Positions 1 to 8,373 of a DNA stretch of 64,000 bases are shown here, one piece after another (positions within the stretch are counted from its first letter, which is position 1; each line of letters opens with the position of its first letter). Made by a program: the position numbers and the translations under genes. The DNA is from Rhizobiales bacterium 63-22. Its GTDB lineage: Bacteria > Pseudomonadota > Alphaproteobacteria > Rhizobiales > Rhizobiaceae. The stretch is taken from the NCBI GenBank assembly GCA_001898995.1, contig MKVZ01000004.1, positions 494,612 through 558,611 of the forward strand, given 5' to 3'. The notes below the pieces were generated by a model. That model made no database searches and was not told the origin of the DNA. It was given only the letters and a program-made list of their open reading frames with translations.

Positions 1-126
1 GGCCTGATGCGCCCGGCCGATTGAGACTTGGCTTCGAACCGGGGATCGCGCGCGCTATTTTTCCATTGCGCTTTTGGGCGGAAGCCCGCAGAAATCAGGC
101 ATTATCGACCATCGGGAACAGGGCGC
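1..126. other. Left window edge, short non-coding stretch
   Basis: The first eight in-frame codons (positions 1-24, ending in TGA) could be the tail of a gene lying mostly outside the window, but eight codons cannot identify it. No RNA gene or strong terminator is visible in the remainder. An open frame continues upstream from the next gene, but its predicted residues are polar and unlike the family, so it is treated as leader. Confidence 0.3.
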
Positions 127-786
127 TTGACGATCACCGAATTTCTGAACCTCGCCGGCGTCTTCATCTTCGCGGCCACGGGCGCGCTCTCCGCCTCGCG
201 CCGCCAGCTCGACATCATCGGGTTCATCTTTCTCGCCAACATCACCGGCATCGGCGGCGGAACGCTGCGCGATCTGGTGCTGGGCGACAGCCCGGTGTTC
301 TGGGTGAAAAATCCGCTCTATCTGCTGGCGGGAACGCTGGCCGCGGTCGCGGTCTATTTCACCGCCCATCTGGTCGAGTCGCGCTATCGCGTGCTCCTCT
401 GGCTCGATGCAGTCGGCATGGCCGCCTACACCGTCATGGGTGCTGGCAAGGCGCTGGCGCTCGGTTTCGGCGCGCCGGTCGCCATCGTCACCGGCGTTTT
501 CACCGCCACGCTGGGCGGCATCCTGCGCGACATGGTGGCGGGAGAGCCGTCGGTGCTGATGCGCCGCGAGATCTATGTTTCGGCGGCACTTGCCGGCGCG
601 GCGCTCTACGCCGTCTTGCGCAGCGTCGGCATGGACCCGGCCGTGGCCGGGATCGCCGCCTTCGCCGCCGCCCTCTTCATTCGCGGCGGAGCGCTCGCCT
701 TCGGCTGGACATTGCCCGTCTACAAGACCCGGCGCGGCCGCACCGAGGAAGAACTCAGGCGCGACCGGATCGTGCGGCCGGAATGA
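127..786 (+). CDS. TRIC-type (UPF0126/YicG-like) cation channel family membrane protein
   Basis: This is a 219-residue inner-membrane protein of the trimeric intracellular cation channel family, made of two repeats of three membrane spans. The family marks are visible: a glycine-rich GIGGGTLRD in the first repeat and its counterpart TLGGILRDMV in the second, each following a hydrophobic span. Members are thought to pass monovalent cations; the physiological role in bacteria is unsettled. I start it at the TTG at 127 (LTITEFLNL), because the length then matches the family and the upstream frame is polar and non-conserved. No strong ribosome-binding site precedes this start, so the start is the least certain part. 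A Bru-RS-like repeat follows directly. Confidence 0.85.
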   Translation: MTITEFLNLAGVFIFAATGALSASRRQLDIIGFIFLANITGIGGGTLRDLVLGDSPVFWVKNPLYLLAGTLAAVAVYFTAHLVESRYRVLLWLDAVGMAAYTVMGAGKALALGFGAPVAIVTGVFTATLGGILRDMVAGEPSVLMRREIYVSAALAGAALYAVLRSVGMDPAVAGIAAFAAALFIRGGALAFGWTLPVYKTRRGRTEEELRRDRIVRPE

Positions 787-795
787 CGGCGCCTT

Positions 796-897
796 GAGCG
801 GTTCCTGTTTTCACGGAATCCTGGAACCGCTCCATCTCTTTGTTTTCACCGCATTTATGCGACGCCAAATGTTTTCATTTGGCTGCAAAATGCTCTA
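796..897. repeat. Bru-RS-like palindromic intergenic repeat, full-length copy (family A)
   Basis: This 102-bp element opens with GAGCGGTTCC, closes its first arm with GGAACCGCTC at 823-832, and ends in AAATGCTCTA. The same modules recur at 5003, 21987, 24939, 26804, 29604, 42692 and 63333. Size and palindromic form resemble the Brucella Bru-RS1/Bru-RS2 repeats, which is established knowledge; membership here is inferred. The last three bases provide the stop codon of the kinase gene on the minus strand. Confidence 0.8.
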
Positions 898-1890
898 GAT
901 AAGCCCCACCTTGCAGGCGGCGGCCTTTAGGTTCATCCGCGGGCGCGGCCCCATCTGCTGGACGATGAGGCCGGCGGCCAGCGAACCGAGCCGCGCGCAA
1001 TCCTCCAGCGAACGGTCGCGGGTATAGCCGTAGAGGAAGCCGGCGGCATAGAGATCGCCCGCGCCGGTCGTATCCACCAGTTCGTCTATATCGATGGCCG
1101 GCACGGCGAAGCTCCGGTCCGGCGTGACCACCAGCGCACCCTTTTCCGAGCGCGTGACGACCGACAGTTCGCAATCGGCGCGCAGCGCGGCGACCGCCTC
1201 GTCGAGCGAGTCGGTCCTGTAGAGCGACTTCGCCTCGTCCTCGTTGGCGAAAACGAGATCGACGGTGCGGCTGCGCATCAGGTCGAGGAATTCGTCACGG
1301 TAGCGGTCGACGCAGAAAGGATCGGACAGGGTCATGGCCACTTCGCGCCCGTTCTCATGCGCGATCTTCGCGGCCAGCACGATGGCCTCCTTGGCGCGCG
1401 GCGGGTCCCAGAGATAGCCCTCGAAATAGGTGACGCTGGCGTCGGCGACCTTGGACGTCTCCACATCTTCCGGCCCAAGCTCCACGCAGGCGCCCAGATA
1501 GGTGTTCATCGAACGCTCGCCGTCCGGCGTCACGAAGATAAGACAGCGTGCGGTGGGCGATCCCTTGTCCATCGGGCGTGTGTCGAAGGCCACGCCCTGC
1601 GCGCGGATATCATGGGCGAAGATGCGGCCCAGATGATCGGCCGCCACCTTGCCGAAATAGGCGGCGCGGCCGCCGAGGCTTGCGATACCCGCCGCCGTGT
1701 TACCGGCGCTGCCGCCCGACATCTCGGTCGCAGGGCCGGTCAGGCGGCCATAGAGCAGTTCCGCGCGATCCGCGTCGATCAGGTTCATCGCCCCCTTGAC
1801 GATACCGTTGGTTTCCAGAAAGGCATCGTCGGTGCGCGAGAGGACATCGACAATGGCGTTGCCGATGCAAAGAACGTCGAATGTGGCCAT
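895..1890 (-). CDS. PfkB-family carbohydrate/nucleoside kinase (adenosine kinase-like)
   Basis: This 331-residue cytoplasmic kinase has the ribokinase fold. The N-terminus (VLCIGNAIVDV) and the glycine-rich SGGSAGNTAAGIASLGG segment at about residues 58-74 form the substrate site. The C-terminal DTTGAGDLYAAGFLYG carries the anion hole and the catalytic aspartate. It phosphorylates a sugar or nucleoside with ATP. Rhizobial relatives are usually called adenosine kinase, but the substrate cannot be fixed from motifs alone. The TAG stop lies inside the neighbouring palindromic repeat, so the repeat has supplied or replaced the original 3' end. The gene is divergent from the EI24 protein at 2073. 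Confidence 0.88.
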   Translation of the reverse strand: MATFDVLCIGNAIVDVLSRTDDAFLETNGIVKGAMNLIDADRAELLYGRLTGPATEMSGGSAGNTAAGIASLGGRAAYFGKVAADHLGRIFAHDIRAQGVAFDTRPMDKGSPTARCLIFVTPDGERSMNTYLGACVELGPEDVETSKVADASVTYFEGYLWDPPRAKEAIVLAAKIAHENGREVAMTLSDPFCVDRYRDEFLDLMRSRTVDLVFANEDEAKSLYRTDSLDEAVAALRADCELSVVTRSEKGALVVTPDRSFAVPAIDIDELVDTTGAGDLYAAGFLYGYTRDRSLEDCARLGSLAAGLIVQQMGPRPRMNLKAAACKVGLI

Positions 1891-2072
1891 GAAATGCTGA
1901 AGCTCCCTTGGCTTCGTTGGAACGGCGTTCGTTTACCCTTTCGAAACGCTTTTGGCTACCCCGCGCGAACAGGCGGACGGCGATCAGCGCCATGCCGGCG
2001 AGATGCCGCGCGGCTTGTGGGCGCGGGGCGGCGTTCCTATTTTTCCCGGAGCGACCACGAAACGGACCGTCC

Positions 2073-2777
2073 ATGATCCTCGACGCCGCCTACAAAGCCC
2101 TGTCCCGCCTGCTTTCGCCGGAATTCCGCTCCGTCTTCTGGAAGACGCTTGGCATCACACTGTTGCTGCTCGTGGGGCTATGGGCGGCGATACGGCTTTT
2201 GTTCTTCTCCTTCGCCTGGCCGTGGATGGCGCAGGTCCTGCCCGGCCTGCCCGACTGGGCCGGGTGGCTGGGCGTGGCGGCGGCCGTGGTCGCGGGGCTC
2301 GGGCTGGCGCTGGTTCTGGCGCTGATGATCGCGCCGGTGACGGCGCTGGTGGCGGGCCTCTTTCTCGACGACGTCGCCGAGGTGGTGGAGCGGCAGGACT
2401 ATCCCGCCGACCGGCCCGGACAGGCGCTGCCGGTCGGCCCGGCGCTGCTCGCCTCGCTCAAATTTCTCGGGGTGGTGGCGCTGGGCAACCTGCTGGCGCT
2501 GGCGCTCCTGTTCGTGCCGGGCGTCAACCTGATCGCCTTTTTCGTCATCAACGCCTATCTGATCGGCCGCGAATATTTCGAATTCGCCGCCATGCGCCAT
2601 CGCCCGCAGGCCGAGGCAAGGGCGCTGCGGGAGCGGAACGGCGTGACGGTGTTTCTGGCCGGACTGCTGATCGCCGGCTTCATGGCGATCCCGCTCGTCA
2701 ACCTGCTGACGCCGCTCTTCGCCGCGGCGATGATGGTGCATCTCTACAAGGCGATCGCGGCGCGCGATCAGGCCTGA
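2073..2777 (+). CDS. EI24 domain (CysZ-like) integral membrane protein
   Basis: This 234-residue protein is rich in hydrophobic stretches, with about four membrane spans. It shows the EI24/CysZ pattern, including a late LIAFFVINAYLIGREYFEFAA segment (split here by function: helix, then a polar Y-F-E motif) typical of the family. CysZ in enterics imports sulfate. In rhizobia these proteins are often only named EI24 or sulfate-transporter-family, and no cys genes lie nearby, so the substrate is not assigned. The start ATG at 2073 fits the family; the upstream in-frame extension is arginine-rich and not conserved. Its 3' end overlaps the convergent nth gene by 10 bp. Confidence 0.8.
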   Translation: MILDAAYKALSRLLSPEFRSVFWKTLGITLLLLVGLWAAIRLLFFSFAWPWMAQVLPGLPDWAGWLGVAAAVVAGLGLALVLALMIAPVTALVAGLFLDDVAEVVERQDYPADRPGQALPVGPALLASLKFLGVVALGNLLALALLFVPGVNLIAFFVINAYLIGREYFEFAAMRHRPQAEARALRERNGVTVFLAGLLIAGFMAIPLVNLLTPLFAAAMMVHLYKAIAARDQA

Positions 2778-3490
2778 GGCGGCAGGGGCACCAGCGGGGC
2801 CGGCACGTCGCAGGTCTTGGCCGGATATTTGCACAGATCGGCGATCACGCATTTCTCGCATTCGGGCTTGCGCGCCTTGCACACATAGCGCCCGTGCAGG
2901 ATGAGCCAGTGGTGGGCGTGCAGCATATATTCGGGCGGGATGACCCGCACCAGCTTGTTCTCCACCGCCTCCGGCGTCTTGCCCGGCGCGAGGCCGATGC
3001 GGTTGCCGATGCGCAGGATATGCGTGTCCACCGCCATGGTCGGCTGGCCGAAGGCCATGTTGAGCACGACGTTCGCCGTCTTGCGGCCGACGCCCGGAAG
3101 CTTCACCAGCGCGTCGCGGTCGCCGGGCACCTCGCCGCCATGGTCGCGGATCAGCGCTTCGCTGAGCGCGATCACATTCTTGGCTTTGTTGCGCCAGAGG
3201 CCGATGGTGCGGATATAGTCGCCCAGCTTCTCCTCGCCCAGCGCCAGCATCTTCTGCGGCGTGTCGGCGACCGCGAAAAGCGCGCGCGTCGCCTTGTTGA
3301 CGCCCGCATCGGTCGCCTGCGCCGAAAGTACGACGGCGACGAGAAGAGTGAAGGCGTTGATATGCTCAAGCTCGCCCCTCGGCTCCGGCCGCAGCACGGA
3401 AAAACGGCGGAAGATCTCGTGGATTTCCGCCGCCGTATAGAGGGTGCCGGCGACACGGCGTCCCGGCGATTTGGTCTTGGCCTTTTCCAT
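2768..3490 (-). CDS. nth: Endonuclease III, DNA glycosylase/AP lyase
   Basis: This 240-residue base-excision-repair enzyme removes oxidised pyrimidines and cuts the abasic site. The helix-hairpin-helix LPGVGRKTANVVL holds the catalytic lysine, and the VDTHILRIGNR segment holds the catalytic aspartate. The C-terminal CX6CX2CX5C motif (from CKARKPECEKC) binds the [4Fe-4S] cluster. All key residues are present. The start ATG at 3490 gives MEKAKTKSPGRR; a much longer upstream open frame is antisense to DUF2244 and is not used. It converges on the EI24 gene with overlapping stop regions. Confidence 0.96.
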   Translation of the reverse strand: MEKAKTKSPGRRVAGTLYTAAEIHEIFRRFSVLRPEPRGELEHINAFTLLVAVVLSAQATDAGVNKATRALFAVADTPQKMLALGEEKLGDYIRTIGLWRNKAKNVIALSEALIRDHGGEVPGDRDALVKLPGVGRKTANVVLNMAFGQPTMAVDTHILRIGNRIGLAPGKTPEAVENKLVRVIPPEYMLHAHHWLILHGRYVCKARKPECEKCVIADLCKYPAKTCDVPAPLVPLPPQA

Positions 3491-3553
3491 TTGGCCTCTA
3501 TACTTGCTCTGATCAGGGAAGAACACTGAACAGCTTGCCGCAGCCTTACCGCC

Positions 3554-4105
3554 ATGACCGAGCAGCCCCCGAAACAACCCGTAAATCCGGCGCATGAGAG
3601 CGCCGAAGCCTGGCACCCGGACGGCGCGCAGCCGGACCGTTTCGACGCGCCGATCTTCGAGGCGCTGCTCACGCCCTACCGCTCGCTGGGGCGCACCGGC
3701 TTCCATATCCTCATGGCGGCGCTGATCGGCTGCTGGCTGTTCGTCGTGTTCCTGTTCTGGTCGGTCGGCGCGTGGCCGATCATCGGCTTTTTCGGTCTCG
3801 ACGTGCTGGCGATCTATCTGGCCTTCCGCTGGAACTACCGCGCGGCACGGGCGCGCGAGGAGATTTTCCTCTCCCGCGCCGCGCTGGATATCCGCAAATA
3901 TGCAGCCTCCGGCAAGATGACGGCATATCATTTCAATCCGTTCTGGACCCGCTTCAGCATCGCGCGCAAGCCCGATATCGGCATCACCGGCATGCGCGTG
4001 GAAAGCCGCGACAAGAGCGTCGCCATCGGCAGCTTCCTCAATCCGGAAGACCGCGAAAGCTTCGCCACAGCCATGCGCGCCGCGCTGCACGAGGCGCGGC
4101 GGTGA
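3554..4105 (+). CDS. DUF2244 domain membrane protein
   Basis: This 183-residue protein has a polar N-terminus of about 45 residues, two adjacent membrane helices (about residues 55-95, GFHILMAALIGCWLFVV and the WPIIGFFGLDVLAIYLAF region), then a cytoplasmic C-terminal domain containing FNPFWTRF. This architecture matches DUF2244, common in alphaproteobacteria near cytochrome oxidase or nth genes. The function is unknown. It is divergent from nth, with 63 bp between the starts that must hold both promoters. Confidence 0.85.
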   Translation: MTEQPPKQPVNPAHESAEAWHPDGAQPDRFDAPIFEALLTPYRSLGRTGFHILMAALIGCWLFVVFLFWSVGAWPIIGFFGLDVLAIYLAFRWNYRAARAREEIFLSRAALDIRKYAASGKMTAYHFNPFWTRFSIARKPDIGITGMRVESRDKSVAIGSFLNPEDRESFATAMRAALHEARR

Positions 4106-4213
4106 CCGTCTCTGCCTCTTGAACTCCGATCCGGCAGAAGCCATATCATTGAGCAGGAAGACACGCCGCAAGGGTGCTTCCCCAAACGGTCGCTTTTGCC
4201 AAGGACTGACGCA

Positions 4214-4636
4214 ATGACACGAATGACACCGTTTTCGAGCCCATTGCTGCTCGGATTCGACACGATGGAAAAGACGCTCGAACGCATCGCCAAATCCGGC
4301 GATGGCTACCCGCCCTACAATATCGAACGGCTGCGCGGCGATAGCGGTGCGGAGCGCCTGCGCATCACGCTTGCCGTGGCGGGCTTCGCCAGCGAGGATC
4401 TCGAAGTCATGACGGAGGACAACCAGCTTGTCATCCGCGGACGGCAGGCCGACGACACGGAACGCGAATATCTGCATCGCGGCATAGCCGCACGGCAGTT
4501 CCAGCGTGTGTTCGTGCTGGCCGATGGCATGAGGATCACCGGCTGCGCCCTGAAAAACGGCCTTCTCGCCGTCGATCTCGACCGGCCCGAACCGGAACGG
4601 CTGATCCGCAAGATCGACATATCGGTCGAGGAATAA
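4214..4636 (+). CDS. Small heat shock protein, Hsp20/IbpA family
   Basis: This 140-residue holdase chaperone has an alpha-crystallin domain from about residue 35. Visible marks are LRITLAVAGFASEDLEV, NQLVIRGRQ, and the alpha-crystallin-ending GLLAVDLDRPEPE with the following IRKIDI. Small Hsps bind unfolding proteins and hand them to DnaK/ClpB. The ATG at 4214 is chosen because AAGGAC sits about eight bases upstream; a TTG 18 bp earlier is possible but weaker. It lies upstream of, and may be co-transcribed with, the DUF1150 gene, a pairing common in rhizobia. Confidence 0.92.
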   Translation: MTRMTPFSSPLLLGFDTMEKTLERIAKSGDGYPPYNIERLRGDSGAERLRITLAVAGFASEDLEVMTEDNQLVIRGRQADDTEREYLHRGIAARQFQRVFVLADGMRITGCALKNGLLAVDLDRPEPERLIRKIDISVEE

Positions 4637-4737
4637 AAGCGTTCAGCTTTCGTTCAGCCGTTGGCGCTATCCTGAAATCAACAAGCTCTGATGCGGCACG
4701 GTCGCAAATGACGCGCCGCGTGAATGGAGGCTAGACC

Positions 4738-4983
4738 ATGAACAGACAAATTCTCACGCAAAACGAATTCGCGCATCTGGGCGAAGGTGAGATCGGCTAT
4801 GTGCGCAAGATCCGTTCCGACGACCTTGCTCGCAGCTTCCCCGCTTTGCCCCCGATCCAGCCCGGACTGGAACTCTGGGCGCTGTTCGGCGCCAGTGGCG
4901 AGCCGATCGTGCTTTCCGACGTCCGCGCCACGGCGCTACAGGGCGCGGAAGAACACGAACTGCGCACGGTGACGCTGCAATAA
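4738..4983 (+). CDS. DUF1150 family small protein
   Basis: This 81-residue soluble protein shows the DUF1150 pattern: MNRQILTQNEFAHLGEGEIG at the start, YVRKIRSDD, and LELWALFGASGEPIVLSD in the second half. The function is unknown; in rhizobia it typically follows an hsp20 gene, as here (101 bp downstream). A strong GGAGG Shine-Dalgarno sequence about eight bases before the ATG supports the start. Confidence 0.88.
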   Translation: MNRQILTQNEFAHLGEGEIGYVRKIRSDDLARSFPALPPIQPGLELWALFGASGEPIVLSDVRATALQGAEEHELRTVTLQ

Positions 4984-5002
4984 ACTCGAATACCTACCTC
5001 AA

Positions 5003-5038
5003 GAGCGGTTCCCGTTTCACGGAACGCCGGAACCGCTC
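5003..5038. repeat. Half copy of the Bru-RS-like repeat (family A, first arm only)
   Basis: A 36-bp palindrome, GAGCGGTTCC ... GGAACCGCTC with a GTTTCACGGAACG centre, equals the first third of the full element at 796. It lies between the convergent DUF1150 and ptsN genes, where its hairpin could also work as a weak terminator; no long T-run follows on either strand. Confidence 0.75.
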
Positions 5039-5081
5039 CGTCCTCCCTGTTCTTATGCTTTCCCGGCGCTTTCCCTCACAT

Positions 5082-5546
5082 TCACGCGGCGTGGGACGCC
5101 GGATGAGCGGTCAGGAACGAATGAAGCGCCTGCGCATCATGGGTTCCGCGCAGCTTGGCCACCACGTCGGCGTCGCGGAACATGCGTGCGATACGCGAGA
5201 GCGCCTTGAGATGATCGGCGCCGGCATTTTCCGGCGCGAGCAGCAGGAAGACCAGATCGACCGGCTGATCGTCCAGCGCCTCGAAATCGACCGGCGTCTC
5301 CAGCCGCGCGAAAACGCCGGCGATCCTGCCGATATTCGCCAGCTTGCCATGCGGAATGGCCACGCCGTTGCCCACCCCGGTGGAGCCGAGGCGTTCGCGC
5401 TGGAGGATCGTTTCATAGATTTCGCGTTCAGGGAGACCCGTCAGTTCCGCGGCCTTTTCGGACAATATCTGTAAAAGCTGCTTCTTGGAGCTGGCTTTCA
5501 GCGCCGGGATGATCGCCCCGGGCTGAATCAGATCGCTAAGATCCAT
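5082..5546 (-). CDS. ptsN: PTS IIA-like nitrogen regulatory protein
   Basis: This 154-residue EIIA-Ntr protein is the phosphate acceptor at the end of the nitrogen phosphotransfer chain (PtsP-NPr-EIIA-Ntr). It regulates targets such as potassium transport and sensor kinases rather than carrying sugar. The phospho-acceptor histidine lies in GNGVAIPHGK at about residue 70, and the C-terminal ADHLKALSRIARMF is typical. The start ATG at 5546 (MDLSDLIQP) has AAGGA nine bases upstream, which decides it over an ATG nine bases earlier. It is the last gene of the lpt-rpoN-hpf-ptsN block, the usual order in alphaproteobacteria. Confidence 0.95.
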   Translation of the reverse strand: MDLSDLIQPGAIIPALKASSKKQLLQILSEKAAELTGLPEREIYETILQRERLGSTGVGNGVAIPHGKLANIGRIAGVFARLETPVDFEALDDQPVDLVFLLLAPENAGADHLKALSRIARMFRDADVVAKLRGTHDAQALHSFLTAHPASHAA

Positions 5547-5657
5547 TCTCTCCATTCCTTCTTCGATCAGGCCGTGTCCGGCCCGGTTGGGAAGCGCACG
5601 TCCCGCGCGGCACGAACCGTGCCGGGCGGAACTGCCCCGTGCGCTTCGGGTTGTCCG

Positions 5658-6251
5658 TCAGGCGCGCGGCGCGGTCTGGCGCGTGACCGTCGAAGGGTCC
5701 ACCCAGCCTATATTGCCGTCCGCGCGACGGTACACGATATTCACCTGGTCGTTGCCGGCATTGCGGAACACCAGCACCGGATTTTCGATGAGGTCGAGTT
5801 CCACCACCGCCGAAGCCACCGACATGGTGCGCAGCGCGACAGACGATTCGGCCACGATGGTCGGCGCGTAATCCGCGGGAAGATCCTCCTCCTCGTCACG
5901 CAGCGGGGCCATGACGCGATAGGCGACGTCGTCGTAGATCGCGCTCGGCTGGCTGGCGGAACGCGACTTGAGGCGACGCTTGTAGCGGCGCAGTCGGGTC
6001 TCGATCTTGTCTGCCGCCGTATCGAAGGCCAGGTGCGGGTCCTGCGCCTCGCCGGTGCTCTGCAAGGTTACGCCGCTGTCGAGATGCAGGGTACAATCGG
6101 CACCGTACCGCGAACCGGATTTGGAAACCGTCACCTGCCCGGAAAAGCCATGGTCGAAATATTTGCCGACCGCCTCGTTGACCCGATCCACGATCCGGGT
6201 CGTAAAAGCCTCGCCAACTTCCATATGCTTTCCAGATACACGCAGAGTCAT
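5658..6251 (-). CDS. hpf: Ribosome hibernation-promoting factor, long form
   Basis: This 197-residue protein has the N-terminal beta-alpha fold of HPF/RaiA (MTLRVSGKHMEVGEAFTTRI), a linker at about residues 100-135, and the C-terminal dimerisation domain ending in IGWVDPSTVTRQ. Long HPFs dimerise 70S ribosomes into inactive 100S particles in stationary phase. The ATG at 6251 is supported by GAGG about eight bases upstream; an in-frame GTG nine bases earlier is the alternative. It lies between rpoN and ptsN. Confidence 0.95.
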   Translation of the reverse strand: MTLRVSGKHMEVGEAFTTRIVDRVNEAVGKYFDHGFSGQVTVSKSGSRYGADCTLHLDSGVTLQSTGEAQDPHLAFDTAADKIETRLRRYKRRLKSRSASQPSAIYDDVAYRVMAPLRDEEEDLPADYAPTIVAESSVALRTMSVASAVVELDLIENPVLVFRNAGNDQVNIVYRRADGNIGWVDPSTVTRQTAPRA

Positions 6252-6609
6252 TTGGCACACCTCATTTGCGTTACACCCACGGGTTCAGTCTAATCGCAAG
6301 GCGCGCGAAGCGCAAAGCGATCCAGCATCAAAGATGGCCTTCATCCCGTATGTTTTCCAGTCCGTTGCGGAAAACCGCAAGGGCCGGCATTGCTATGGCG
6401 TGCGTTCCAAGCCATTCCCGGTTTCATATCGCTTCCGGCCCGCTTCAGGCCCGATTGTGGCCGCTTTCGGGCCAATCAGCCAGCGTGCGCCGGGCTTCTA
6501 TTGGCTCGCGGGGCGCTTGTCAATCGCAGCGTCCGGCGGCACCGCTGCCGGCAAGGCACGGTTTCCATCGCTTCGCGTCAATTTTTTCTGATGAAGCACG
6601 GCGCAAGGA
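6252..6609. other. rpoN-hpf intergenic region
   Basis: These 358 bp separate two co-directional minus-strand genes. It must hold the hpf leader and probably an hpf promoter, but no convincing -35/-10 pair, terminator or repeat family member was found. Short open frames here lack ribosome-binding sites and recognisable residues. Confidence 0.5.
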
Positions 6610-8181
6610 TCAAAATTTCACAGCCTGCCCGTTGCCCGAATGAGCGGCGCCGACAAGCGCCTGCGCCTTCTTCTCGCGCCGGCGCTGTACGGAAGAGGCT
6701 ATATTCATCGCCTCGCGATATTTCGCCACCGTGCGGCGTGCGATCTCGACGCCGTCCTTCTTCAGCGCATCGACGATGGCATCGTCGGAGAGCACGGCGT
6801 CCAGCGCTTCGGCGTCGATCATCCGGCGGATGCGGTGGCGCACGCTTTCCGACGAATGGGCGTCGCCGCCTTCCGACGACGCAATGGCGGCGGTGAAGAA
6901 ATAGCGCAATTCGAACACGCCGCGCGGCGTCTGCATGAACTTGTTGGCGGTGACGCGGCTGACGGTCGATTCGTGCATGCCGACCGCGTCGGCCACCATG
7001 CGCAGGTTGAGGGGCCTCAGATGCGCCACGCCGTGATGCAGGAAGCCGTCCTGCTGGCGCACGATTTCCTGCGTCACCTTCAAAATGGTGCGCGCGCGCT
7101 GGTCGAGGCTGCGCACGAGCCAGCTCGCCGTCTGCATGCAGTCGGAGAGAAATGCCTTTTCCTCCGCCTTCACCGAGGGGCTGACTTCGGCATAATAGGC
7201 GTTGTTGACGATGAGGCGCGGCATGGCGGCGGAGTTCAGCTCGATGGCCCAGCCGCCATCGCGCGCAGGCGAGACCAGCACGTCCGGCACGACGGCATCG
7301 GCCACCGTGGCGTCGAAGGATGCGCCGGGCTTGGGGTCGAGCGTCCGAATCTCGGCCAGCATGTCCAGAATGTCGGGCTGGTCCACGCCGCACAGTTTCT
7401 GCAAGGCCGCGAAATCGCGCCGCCCCAAAAGATCCAGATTGTCGATCAGCGCCCGCATGGCCGGATCGAGCCGGTCCTTCAGCCGCAACTGGATGGCGAG
7501 GCATTCGCGCAGGTCGCGGGCGAACAGGCCGGGCGGGTCGAAGCCCTGCGCCACGGCGAGAACCCGCTCCACCGCATCCGCCCCCACGCCGAGGCTCTGC
7601 GCAAGCTGCGCGATGTCGCCACGCAGATAGCCGCTCTCGTCCAGCGCATCGGCGAGCGCCATGGCGATGAAGCGGTCCGCCGCATCGCAGAAGGCGAGCG
7701 CGATCTGCCCGCGCACGGTCTCGGCCAGCGACACGCCGCCGGCCGCCATCTGGTCCATGTCGTAGCCGCCGCCACCGGACGGCGCGGTCCACGGCGCGGC
7801 GGAAGCCGGACCGGCCGCATCGGACCAGCCTGAATCGGATCGGCCCGGATCGTCGGGAAACAGATTTTCCAGCGAGGCGTCGAAGGTGGCGGAAAGTGTT
7901 TCGGCTGCCTCCGGCGCCTCGGTGCGGAACCAGTCGCTCCTCTCTTCCTCACCGGCGCCCTCGTCTGCGGGAGGCGCGCCGTCATCGGCGGCGTCAGCCC
8001 CTGAAAAGTCGTCATTGGCCGCCTCGACGCGGTCCAGAAGCGGGTTCTTCTCGATCTCGGAATCGAGAAACAGTTCCAGTTCGGCATGCGTCATCTGGAG
8101 CAGCCTGATCGACTGCATGAGCTGCGGTGTCATCACCAGCGATTGCGACTGGCGAAAATCCAGTTTGGGCGAAAGAGCCAT
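6610..8181 (-). CDS. rpoN: RNA polymerase sigma-54 factor
   Basis: This 523-residue sigma factor directs transcription of nitrogen-related and other genes with enhancer-dependent promoters. Domains in order: the glutamine-rich activator-interacting region I (residues 1-50, LVMTPQLMQSIRLLQMTHAE), an acidic region II linker at about 50-150, the core-binding domain, a helix-turn-helix, and the RpoN box ARRTVAKYRE near residue 490 that reads the -24 promoter element. Nothing is missing. An intrinsic terminator lies between lptB and this gene, so it probably has its own promoter, although lptB is the upstream neighbour. Confidence 0.97.
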   Translation of the reverse strand: MALSPKLDFRQSQSLVMTPQLMQSIRLLQMTHAELELFLDSEIEKNPLLDRVEAANDDFSGADAADDGAPPADEGAGEEERSDWFRTEAPEAAETLSATFDASLENLFPDDPGRSDSGWSDAAGPASAAPWTAPSGGGGYDMDQMAAGGVSLAETVRGQIALAFCDAADRFIAMALADALDESGYLRGDIAQLAQSLGVGADAVERVLAVAQGFDPPGLFARDLRECLAIQLRLKDRLDPAMRALIDNLDLLGRRDFAALQKLCGVDQPDILDMLAEIRTLDPKPGASFDATVADAVVPDVLVSPARDGGWAIELNSAAMPRLIVNNAYYAEVSPSVKAEEKAFLSDCMQTASWLVRSLDQRARTILKVTQEIVRQQDGFLHHGVAHLRPLNLRMVADAVGMHESTVSRVTANKFMQTPRGVFELRYFFTAAIASSEGGDAHSSESVRHRIRRMIDAEALDAVLSDDAIVDALKKDGVEIARRTVAKYREAMNIASSVQRRREKKAQALVGAAHSGNGQAVKF

Positions 8182-8314
8182 GCGCCGCGTTACCCCCGGT
8201 CGCCAGACACCACCATATTATCGCCGGGCCGCCCGGCGATATTCCGGTCCGTGGGGCCGATCAAAACTGGTATGAACCTTGCTTGTCAATTCGGAATGTG
8301 CATTTCGGAGGGAT

Positions 8315-8365
8315 AAAGACAAAATAGCCACGCGTCCCGGACAGCAATCCGGGATTCAAGGCTAT
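8315..8365 (-). terminator. Intrinsic terminator after lptB
   Basis: Read on the minus strand, a two-part stem follows the lptB stop: an outer ATAGCC/GGCTAT pair and an inner TCCCGGA/TCCGGGA pair around a 6-base loop (hairpin 8324-8365), then the T-rich TTTTGTCTTT. This is the form of a Rho-independent terminator and separates lptB from rpoN transcriptionally. Confidence 0.7.
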
Positions 8366-8373
8366 AAGACGCG

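Noticed and set aside
5003..5038. A classical terminator between DUF1150 and ptsN
   Set aside because: The hairpin is the left arm of a family A repeat and lacks a T-run; it may still slow polymerase, but is listed as a repeat.
8222..8238. CGCCGGGC-C-GCCCGGCG palindrome upstream of rpoN as an operator
   Set aside because: GC-rich palindromes of this size arise often by chance in this composition, and no second copy or promoter overlap supports it.
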